Shown here one piece after another: positions 49,978 to 60,600 of a stretch of 64,000 bases of DNA. Made by a program: the position numbers and the translations under genes. Within the stretch, counting starts at the first letter, position 1; each line of letters begins with the position of its first letter. The notes beneath the pieces are model-generated. The model saw only the letters and a program-made list of their open reading frames with translations, was not told the DNA's origin and did no database searches. Source of the DNA: Cornus controversa (Eukaryota > Streptophyta > Magnoliopsida > Cornales > Cornaceae); NCBI GenBank assembly GCA_026545225.1, contig CM048845.1, positions 16,647,001-16,711,000 on the forward strand, given 5' to 3'.

Positions 49978-50764
49978 GGGTAAATTACTCTGACCTCCCC
50001 TGAGGTTTGATCTAATTACACCCAGCATCAAACTATTGAATTTTGTTACAATGACCTCCTTTGAGATTTGCTCCGTTATGACACAGACCCCCTCCGTCCA
50101 AAATTTTGTTAATTTGGCCAAAAATTTTAGTTGAAAAGACCAAAATGCCCATCAACTTATATATATATATATATATACACTATTCCGGTCATCTTCTCCG
50201 GCGATGTGCACTATTCTGGTCATCTTCTCCGACGAATTTTCGGTGACTTTCACGGGTTCCGGTCATCTTCTCCGGCGAATTTTCGGCGAGCTGCACGGTT
50301 CCGGTCATCTTCTCCGACGAATTTCCGGCGAGATGCACCGTTCCGGTCATCTTCTCCGGCGAATTTTCGGTGAGCTGCTCTGTTCCGATCATCTTCTCCG
50401 GACGAATTTCCGGCGAGATGCACTGTTCCGGTCATCTTCTCCGGCGAATTTCCGACCACCTTCATTTTTCCGGCGAACTTTCCGGGAAGTCAATTTTGGC
50501 CATTTTTTACCAACTCAAACTGGTTCCTAGCTAAATGGACCATTCCGGACGCAACTGTGAAGTCTATTTTTTAGAATTCAGCTTCGATTTGTCAGATTTA
50601 ACATCCAAGTGTTGTGATATTAATAAAATAAAATATATCAATATAATATTAATAAGGGTATAATAGACATTTCACCCAAAAATTAACCTCTGTTAGTCAA
50701 TTTCTGTTAGAGGGGAGGTCATTGTAACAAATTTCTTTAGTTTAATGCTAGCTGTAATTAGGGC

Positions 50765-50795
<31 letters not shown>
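49978..50795. mobile_element. Mutator-like element with internal minisatellite, target duplication AATTATTAT
   Basis: The left end GGGTAAATTACTCTGACCTC and the reverse complement of the right end GGGTAAATTACACTGACCTC form inverted repeats of about 85 bp (both continue CCCTGAGGTTTG). AATTATTAT flanks both sides (49969-49977 and 50796-50804). The 818-bp element contains a GC-rich minisatellite at 50183-50490. Confidence 0.92.
50183..50490. repeat. ~42-bp GC-rich minisatellite
   Basis: About seven units built on TTCCGGTCATCTTCTCCGGC then GAATTTTCGGCGAGCTGCAC, spaced 41-43 bp (the first shorter), beginning near 50183, 50215, 50259, 50300, 50341, 50382 and 50425. It is much more GC-rich than its surroundings. 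Open frames exist on both strands because the unit lacks stops, so they are not evidence of a gene. Confidence 0.9.
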
Positions 50796-50804
50796 AATTA
50801 TTAT

Positions 50805-53800
50805 TTAGGAAAGAGTTTTAAATTGAATAGAATTATAAAAAATGTTTGAAATAAAATAAAATTACAAGAAAAAGTAAATTACGTAATACTGTTTATGGAA
50901 GAGTTAGAAATACAATAGAATTAGGGAATAAGTTAAAAAATGCATTATAAATAATAAATAAATAAGATGCTCTAACATAATTAATGTGAGATCCTCTAAT
51001 ATAATTCGAAATGATTTAATAATATTGTATATAGAAGAATTCATTAATAATACTATGGATATTATTATAAACATGAAATATAGTATATAGATATAAATAT
51101 ATTTTTTGTCTCTTTAAACAATATCACATAAAAAATATAGAGAGAGAGAGAGAGAAGTGCTTGTCAATATTATTTTTAAAATTAATTTTATTAGTAGTTG
51201 ATATATTTATTGGAATAAATAATATATAAAAAACTAAAAATATATATTTAATGTGAAATTCTCTGTACTTTTAATAATAGTATAAATTTAGATTAAGATA
51301 GATATTATTATGAATAAAAAAATGTATAGAAAAGAAGAGTATATAGATATAGATATACTTTTTGTAAAAACAATATCACATAAAAAAATAAAAATAAAAA
51401 ATATAGAGAAGTGTTTGTGTTCAACTTTATTTTTTAAATTAAATTTTATTAGTAGTTGATATATTTATTGGAATAAATAATATATCAAAAACTAAAAATA
51501 ATTTGAAACTCTTTGTAAAAGGACTGCACAATTTGTGTTGAAATGATCAAAATTATTATTATAATGGAAAGACTTAGAAACATAATATAATTAAAAAAAA
51601 AAGGTAAATTATTATTTAGAAAAGAGTGAAGTGAATTAGAAAAAACGTAAATTTATATTATCAAAATGCATTATAAAAAAATAATAATATACTGAAATTC
51701 TTTGTAAGTTTAATAATAGGTAGTATTGAGTTTAATAAGTATCTAAAAAATATAAAACATATTGATGTATCTAAATAATTTAAAATTAACAAATAAACTT
51801 AAAAGAAAAGAATAAAAATAATTAGAACTTAAGAGAGTTTCTATTAATCTAAATAAATTTATATTTTAAAAAAATAGATTTAACAAATTTGTTAAAATTT
51901 TAAATTTTTTCTTTATTGGTTATATGATTTTATGCTTTTAATCTACGATATCATAAATATTGAATATAAACGTAAAAAACTATAACATAAAGTAAAACTG
52001 AAAAATAGATAACAGTTTGAAGAAACATTTCATACCTTTTTTTTTTGCACAATAAATTATTAAAACAAAACCGAGTGAAAATATAAGGAAAACTTGAGAT
52101 GAAAATTATTTAATCCTGTAAAACAATTTAATAAAGAAAGAATTAATCAAAAAGCACCACATAAACCTACATCAATGCTGCAAAACAATTTAATAAAGAA
52201 AGAATTAATCAAAAAGCACCACATAAACCTACTTCAATTACTACTCCATCTAGCTATGGCTTCCAACAAATTTAAAAAATAAATATAAAGTAAATTCGAT
52301 TGGACAAAACCTATTATTATTTTCTAAAAAGTGAGAAACCAAAGATTTACTCATTTGTTCACGACTCTGTGTTATACTACTCTGTTGATAGCTCTGCGTT
52401 GCGAGACCACTATTATATACATTAAAAGAATCGTACAAATTTTCAATCACTATTATTCTATATCTGTCGGCTATTAAGAATGTGTACCCGATTTTTGCAT
52501 ATAGATTTATACCCATTAAAAACTTTTTGCAAACAGTTATTTCACTATGAAATTAAAAGTTAAAACATGTGAACCCTCAAGCAGATACACACTTTTATTC
52601 AAGTAAGAAATGAATGACTGAATGTTCTAAATATGAGTCTTTTATAACGACAGAAAAATCAAAGGTCATTATAATATATAAATGCATTAAAGCAATATAT
52701 AAAACGTCCTTCAACCTATTCAATTGTCTTCTATGTTAAAATCAATTTGTAACCGTCAGAAGATTAAAGTAAATCAGTTTCAAAAAGAAAGAAAAAAAAA
52801 TATACCTTTCATTATCTAGAGTAGCAGTGGACCATTAAATAAATAAAAAAATTAGACATAAATTCCAACAAATTTAAAGAAATAAATATAAAATAAATTC
52901 AATTAGACAAACCCTATTATTATCTTTTTAAAAGAGAGAGAAACCAAGGACTTACTACTCGTCGATGGCTCTCTCTTATACTGGCTCTATGTTGCCTAAT
53001 CCAAGGAATTCTGTGAGAAAATAAAATGGGTATGGTGGGTATCCTGCAACAAGTAATATTACAGTTAGATATAATAGAAACTCTTTTTAATATAATATTA
53101 TAATTCAATTTTTTTTAATTAAAAGATGGTTGGGAACTCTTTTCACTTTTAACAGTAGTACAAATATAGATTTAGTTTTGAGATTTTTTTTTTTTTAAAA
53201 TGTTAACAAATAGAAAATAAGTTTGAAGGTATACTTGTGGTTTCATTTTAGAAAGCAATTCTATCACAACTCTCAGAATGAGATCCATTACTCTTTCACG
53301 GTTGAGGTTGAGTTGGAGTACGTACATGTTATTGTGCCATTTTGGTGGAGTGACATACGACTTGTCCGATTGAGTTGCCAAGTGAGTGATCCAACACTTG
53401 ACTCTGTGGTTCAATAGTATTTCCTCTCCTTTTAAACATGCAACCTATACACTTGCTAGACAAAGTTGAATGACTACTTAGTCCAAGAGATCCAAACCAG
53501 ATAAAAGAACCATTGGCAACAATTTCAGGTCGGGTTGTTTGCCATCCGACTCAAAAGTTCAGAACAGATCCAGCTCTTGATCTAGTGTCACGCCAAGTGT
53601 CCATACGAGAGGTAACCTAATAAGCAGAGTTCTCCGCAAGTTTGAATGGGAGAGAATATTAGAGGTTTTGTTCCACGTCAAATCCAGATGAAGTCTAGGA
53701 CTTGTAAGAACAAGTATGCAATATCACCCAACAACTTAAACTTTTGAGTCAGATGACAAACGCCTAACCCGTTACACCTGATTAATCCAAAAAATCGACA

Positions 53801-54240
53801 TTCCATTTGTTTTCCACTCTTAACTAGGGATACGTCCACCAAGTTAATACTATAGAATTAGAGTTACATAACCACTGTAAAAATACCCCCCAAAATACAC
53901 AGATGTGAGAGTCTTGCCTATGGAAAATGTACTCCATGTAAGTCAGGAATTAATGAAACCAAAGTTAAAAGAATGAAGAGATTTAATTTGATACATGAAA
54001 CTACTTTCAATGTAAACATGGCTAAACACTAACTTCCAAGAACTGTACAGTACAAGTGGCATTTCATTTTGTAAATTATACACCAAGTCTATGACGTTCC
54101 TCCTGTGGATTTTACACCAAGCACTTATAATGAAAAAGTTGAATAAATGGGAAAAATATTGAGCAAAAATTCATTTGCAAACCCGAGGTAAACAGAAGCA
54201 CCCAATACAAAAAGGTTTATGACTTTTCCGATGCTTTTCT
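50805..54240. other. AT-rich intergenic region with local duplications
   Basis: No gene found. Local duplications are a ~130-bp pair (about 51125-51290 and 51390-51510, sharing TTAGTAGTTGATATATTTAT), a 62-bp tandem pair (52120-52181 and 52182-52243), and a looser pair (52258-52400 and 52865-53000). The last ~400 bp before 54241 are probably the 3' UTR of the kinase gene. Confidence 0.6.
52120..52243. repeat. 62-bp tandem duplication
   Basis: AAAACAATTTAATAAAGAAA and the following bases, through CACCACATAAACCTAC, appear twice with an exact 62-bp offset and very few differences. Confidence 0.9.
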
Positions 54241-54600
54241 CTACCTTCGGCTTCCAAAAACCTCAGAAACTGATTCTTTACCCTTGAATCTCAGATCCCT
54301 TGATAGACCAATTGAGGATGGAATAAATGAACGAAAAAACCTCCGAGATGGAGCCATATTAGGCTCCCCTCTCTTGGGTTTCCTCCTCTTCGAAGGCCCA
54401 CCTATGGCGTCAGTACTTTTAACGGATACCGATGATTTTGGGTCGAAAATTGATGAGCTAAAGGAAGTATCATGTGTACCAAATGATACAGGGCCATTAT
54501 GTGATCCATCTTGAGGGAATCCCACTGCTGCATCCTGATGTGGAGGTGGGAATTTCTCACTTTTGCTCTTAGCATTTGCTTGTGTTACAACTCTCCAACG
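54241..54600 (-). CDS. Kinase last exon
   Basis: 360 bp after the acceptor CAACAG, encoding RWRVVTQANAKSKSEKF to SEVFGSRR and a TAG stop at 54241-54243. The ANAKSKSEKFPPPHQD motif is a family hallmark; the rest is low-complexity and variable. Confidence 0.9.
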   Translation of the reverse strand, partial: RWRVVTQANAKSKSEKFPPPHQDAAVGFPQDGSHNGPVSFGTHDTSFSSSIFDPKSSVSVKSTDAIGGPSKRRKPKRGEPNMAPSRRFFRSFIPSSIGLSRDLRFKGKESVSEVFGSRR

Positions 54601-57600
54601 CTGTTGATCAACCACAAAGAAAAAATCAAATTAACATGGAATTTTAAGCTATAGAACAGTTCAAATGGTCATGGCAATTTGGAAGAGTGAGATCTTAATG
54701 CATTTAACGCAAAAACAAATAGAAAGGCAAAATTTGTCACACGTACATTCAAGTTTGATTGGAGCTCTGCATTGGCTTCTGGAGCAGGAATTGCCCGGCC
54801 ACCACGATCACGGACTCTCGCTCTTCTGGCACCATCAATGACATTAGCTTTCCCGCTCAAACCTCTTTGCCTGTGGAGGAAAAGTATACCGTCTATAAGC
54901 TTATGACCAAGATTGCTCCACAAAATTGTAATCACTTAAGGAAGAAATAAAACCTTCTTGCTGCTTCATCTCTCAATTTCACATCCATCTCTTTGCTGGG
55001 AGGATATTTTGGTAGACTTGATGGCTCACAAGCATAAGGTTCAGTTGTAAAGAACTGTAACCATAGATAAAGTGCAAACTAAGTGATTTCCTCCCTTAAA
55101 TAGTCTTGTTCAGAATTTTCATTTAAAAGAATATATCATATGAAAAACAGAGCAGATTTTTTGTTAAGCAGATGTCTAATATATACAAGTTATCAAACAA
55201 TAGCCATCTTTTAGAACCGCATTCAGTAACTATTGAATATTACGTAATTCCCTGAGATCAACAACTAATCATTAGTATGTATATTTATGCCTTGTTTTGC
55301 ATTTCCTGCAGGAAGTGACATCTTTATTCATTAGCAATCAAAAACAGAGTAGCATAAGCAAGCAGTCATTCATTTTACTTATACTCGATTAACATGATCG
55401 AACTAACCAGATGAACCATTTAAACAGCTTTTGCAATTTTAAAATTTTAGTCTGGCTCCACCTTTTATGGTTTTCTGGTCGTCCAGTTGCGGAGAAGATG
55501 AAAAGCTGTGCATAGTCAAAGTATGTGGCTAGGTCAATCCAGATGACTACCTGTTGTTCTCTTGAACTATGAACTAGGGTCTGGCTTATTTTTATGCACA
55601 GTTTTCATCTTTCTCCGCAGCTGGACAACCAGAAAACCATACTTTGACTATCTATCAGTCTTTTGCGACCTGCCTACAAATCAAAACATAACCTTGATTT
55701 CGAAGTGCAATAATTGCTGCCAGCTGTTAAGAGGGCAGTTTAATCATGAAATTGTGAGCATTTGAAGGTCTGACAAATATATAACTGATCAGTATTAAAG
55801 AACACATGGAAGCTTTTGTCAAGCTTCTGATTTACTTTTGTCCAAACAATTAGTGCAATTGAGAGCATCAAACAATTAGTGCAATTGAGAGCATCTTAAA
55901 AGAATAAGTATTGCCACCCAGGCTGCTTCAACTTATAAGTACCCTTTCATTGCAGGTGTACAGACTCCAGACAATGAATAGTAACAACAATTCATCCACT
56001 AATAATCTAAAGGATAAGACAAAAAGGTGACTTGAATAAATAAATATGTTCTCTCGGATATAATTTACCTACCATGTAGGAGGTTAGTTCAGAGTCAACC
56101 ATTAGAAAAAGACAAGCTAACTACAACGACCAAACAGCAACAGATCATTGAACCATTGATATGTTGACCAAATTGTCTGATGAAGATATGGAACATTATT
56201 GATATGAAGCTATCTAGCAAATATACCAATATTCTTTTGCTTTAAGAAAAATTACTCACTTCACTATTCAGAGCTGCAGTTGCAGAGCCTCGTTCATCGG
56301 GGTCAATTGAAAGAAGAGTTTCAACTAGAGGAAGAGAAGAAGGTGGGAAATCCTTGAACGTTTCTGTGGTGCGACGCTTGTATGGCTGCTGTGGTTTAAA
56401 AAGTGTTGCATTTGGCAACCTGGATTTCTTCCAATATTCCTCAGATGGGGAGCCACATAACTTAAATATTTTGTGCAGTTGCTCCACCTACGCAAGAAAA
56501 GAGTCCAAAAATGAATAAATTTAAACCACCAAAATTTCAGTCATAGTACAAGAATAATGACTAACAGACGCAAGCACCCAGATCACGTCAAGTGTGAGCA
56601 ATGTGAACTCGAAAACAAATCTCCCAAATAAGTTAGAAGCAACGAAAGATTGAATTAGTCATAGTACATCTTGCATTGTGTTATTTTTCTCTCCACACAA
56701 GAAATATGTAGCTAGAAACATCCCTCTGCCTAACTGGTGGAGCTAACTCTGAGAGAGGTCAATATCAAATTCTCTGACTGACAATCTTATTGACTCTAAA
56801 TATGTTCTGCCATGTTACATGGACTCTTCAAAAGTAGTGAAGCACCCGTGTTGGACACACAATACTAGTGTTACCCAAGAGGGGGAGGGGGTGGGGGAGA
56901 ATTGGGTCTTTGACAAACAATGGAATTTTATCCGAACATGTAAAATGGTTCAGCACCCCCGCCTCAAGATCATCTCTCGACTATTCCAAAATCTACTATC
57001 TACTCTCCTTCACAGGTAAAAAGCAAACCTTGTACAAATGAGCTTCACAAGCTCTTCTCTCTTGCTAAGTTAAAGCCTCACTTAGGCTTCAAGGGTCTCA
57101 CCAACCCTTTTACAAGAATAATCAATGAAGAATAGAGTTTGAGTACAATAAAGGTGAATCTCTTAATGGATGGATAAGCAAATCAATAATTCACAGCTTA
57201 CAGCAATAAATGATGCAAGATGTCAAAAACTCAAATCTAGGCAAGAACACTTAAGAGCAATGAATGATCTTCAAACGTGTTTTCAAATGATAGTTCAATA
57301 CCATAACTATTCAAAGGAACATGTATTTATAGCCTCTCACAAGGATATAGTTGTTGGAGCATTTAATGCGCACGTGATGGTAGTTGAATCTGACAATTTT
57401 CAAATTTATAGAACACTTAAGCGTCTAAAAGTGACAGTTAGCTCCCCCCCGGCGGGCAATTCAGAGCCTCCAACACAAATTTCCTCATATTCCTCCCCCT
57501 TCTGTTTTTGTTGACATAGGGGGAGAAAACTTATACTGATGTTTAGAGATAAAGAGAATATTGATTGTACTTGCTTTTGTTTCAACAAGTATTGATTGTA

Positions 57601-60600
57601 CTTGCTTTTGTGAATGTGTTACCACATTTGGTTCCATTTTCTATATACTGTTGTGGTTCTGTGTTCTTGACTTTATGGTATATGACATTTTTGGACAGCT
57701 TTACCCTTGGATATATATTTGTATGACATATTGGTCTTTATGGATACTCTATGTGTTATTTGAATATATACATCCTATGTATGAAATATGATTCATATTT
57801 AAATTATTTGTCATAGATAAATGAATGGATGAAAGTTTTTAAAATTCTGGAAATTGCATGATTATTATATTCTTTGTGAGCGTATTGATAGGGGGAGCAC
57901 CCCAAATTGTGAAGCTGATAGGGGGAGCTTTATTAATGTTTATTATTATTGTTTAAAACACATCAATAGTTTGTCATCATCAAAAAGGGGGAGATTGTTA
58001 GCCCCAAAGGTTTCAACCCAAGGGCATTTGGGTAATTTTGATGATTATAAACAATTATAGTGTAAATTTAATATTCTACTCAAGTGTGACCATTTTCAGA
58101 TTATCTTAAACTCAAGTCAATAAGGCTCGGCAGAGTTCAAATTGACAAGGCACGTGATGAGGAAACCTATGAAGCTTGAAGTCAAAGCTCAAAGACATTG
58201 AAGTCAAAGATGAAGAAAATGGGTAGTATAGTCTTATGGTGAGAGCTAGATTCCATGTAAAGCATTTTATGTTGCATTTTGTTTAGAAGCTCAAATCATG
58301 GACTTAGAAGATTCTAGTAGGACCCTTAAACCAATTGAATAACATCATTCAAAGGTCCATAGAATCAATTGACTAAGCCCATGAACTTAGATGTCTCACA
58401 TTTTAAGGGTATAATAGTCATTGAAAAAGTTAGAAGTCATTTCGAACTTAAAAGAAATCAAATTTATGGTTTTGAATGACTGAGGTGCCTAAATAACCAA
58501 ATACATAACAGGTGTTCTGCTACATGTAACTTAGACATCTATCATATGCTATATAGACGCCTAACTAAAACTTCCAGTAGCCAAGACATAAAAGTTGAAA
58601 TCTTGACTTAGGTGCCTAACTGAATTAAATGGCTTTTCCAGAAGAGGGGTGATTTTCCAGGAAAATGGACTTAGACGCCTAATTGTTTAGATTAAGCACC
58701 TAATTGTCCAACACAAAAGGCAAATCTAGGACTTAGACATCAAACTGTCCCTTTTAAGCGCCTAAATGTTTGATAAATTTGGAAATCATCAGATCCAACT
58801 ACTCCCACACGCGCATTAAATGCTCCAACAACTATATCCTTGTGAGAGGCTATAAATACATGTTCCTTTGAACATTTATGGTATTAAACTATCATATGAA
58901 AACACTCTTGAAGATCATTCATTACTCTCAGGTGTTCTTGCCTGGATTTGAGCTTTCGACATCTTACATAATTTACTGCTCTAGGTTGTGAGCTATTGAT
59001 TTACTTATCCATCCATTGAGAGATAGCAAGAAAGAAGAGCTTGTGAAGTTCATTTGTACAAGATTTGCTTTCCACCCGTGAAGGAGAGTAGATAGTAAAT
59101 TTTGAAATCCTCGAAGAGGTGATCTTGAGGCGGTAGTGTCGAACCACGTTACATGCTCAGTGTTTATTGTGTTTTAATCTCTCTCTTTATATTTGTGCAT
59201 TGTTAATTTCATATATACATCTTAACATTTGCACAAAATCTTACGCAAAAAAAATTTCATTGTTTGCCAAAGACCTAATTCACATCCATTGAGAGATAAC
59301 AAGAAAGAAGAGCTTGTGAAGTTCATTTGTACAAGATTTGCTTTCCACCCGTGAAGGAGAGTAGATAGTAAATTTTGAAATCCTCGAAGAGGTGATCTTG
59401 AGGCGGTAGTGTCGAACCACGTTACATGCTCAATGTTTATTGTGTTTTAATCTCTCTCTTTATATTTGTGCATTGTTGATTTCATATATACATCTTAAAA
59501 TTTGCACAAAATCTTACGCAAAAAAATTTTCATTGTTTGCCAAAGACCTAATTCACAACCCTCAACCCCCCCCCCCCCCCCCCCCTCTTCCCCTTCCCCT
59601 TCCCCTTCTCTCTCTCTATCGGGTCAATTGTTGGGTAACAACTAGAACATGGGTATGGGATGTGTCTCTTTTTGTTGGACATGCACCTAAAAAGCATATC
59701 AAATGATTCAATTTTATCATATTATTGTTTAGGGTAAATTACCCTCCGATACCCAAAGGTTTACACTTATTACCCTCAAATTAAACTTTGTCCAAAATCA
59801 CTCTAACACCCCATCATAGTTGGTTCCCGTTTGTTTATGATAACAGTCAAAGTTAAATGTCTATAATACCCTCTAACAAAATATTTGCTATACTGACATA
59901 AGCACACCAATATGTGATAGACAAAAAATGCCCCTAATATAACTTACGTCCTTTAACATGCCTTTTCATTTCAGCCACAAACCCAACTTGCCAAAATCAA
60001 AGACTCCCACTCCTCTCTCCTAATCTGAGAAACCCTAACCTTTTGAACTCTGTCTCGCAATCTTTAAGTTTATACAACATCAAAGCTTGAAGGTTTGTTG
60101 TCCTACGATCATGAAGTGCAAAATTTACATTTTGTCCACCATCAGATCTTGAGAGCTTGTCCCAAATCATTTTTGGGTTTCGATCATGAAGCAGAGAGAG
60201 AAGACAAGATTCCTTTACAGTTTGCTTGGTAATTATTCCCTTAGGGAAGAACGTAGTATATCGTCGTTCGAGAGCATTAATATCAGCGTTAGAATTCAGA
60301 AGTAAAATCTATTCTTGATTTTCTTCTTTATTTTCCTTCACTTTCTTTTGGGTTTTCTGGTCAGTCTCACGAATTGGAATGTACAAGGCTAGTTCTTTAA
60401 TTCTTTTTTCCGGAATTAGTAAGCAACAATATTTCGTGAAATTTCTGCATTTTCATTTCTTTTTCTTTTTTCTTTTTGGTGTTTTCTTGATTTGAAGTTT
60501 TGGTCATCCAATCACTCTCCTCTAAATTGTTGTTCTGAGTTTGAATTTTTCATATGAAAAAAAGACACTGTAACTTGTGAAGGAGGAAATCTAAGGTAGA

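Larger units (their letters stand above)
56864..59645. mobile_element. Copia (Maximus/SIRE-like) insertion with inverted LTRs and target duplication ACTAG
   Basis: Element 56869-59640 flanked by ACTAG (56864-56868 and 59641-59645). The left part (56869 to about 57440) is the last ~570 bp of an LTR in minus orientation. Then come ~0.5 kb of 3' internal sequence in plus orientation with three (G/C)ATAGGGGGAG motifs and the polypurine tract AAAAAGGGGGAGAT, then a plus-strand LTR (57996-59640). Both outer ends are therefore the same LTR end (GGGTAACA outward). The arms differ by roughly 10 percent plus indels, so the insertion is old. It sits in the 5.1-kb intron of the kinase gene. No coding part remains. 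Confidence 0.85.

Noticed and set aside
50131-50530. Open frames on both strands rich in repeated SSSPANFRR or SPEKMTGT text
   Set aside because: They come from a ~42-bp minisatellite without stop codons inside a Mutator-like element; unit length is not constantly a multiple of three and there is no start context or conserved domain.
59641-59665. Primer-binding site after the copia LTR end at 59640
   Set aside because: ACTAGAACATGGGTATGG does not match an initiator-Met primer site, and ACTAG is explained as the target duplication.
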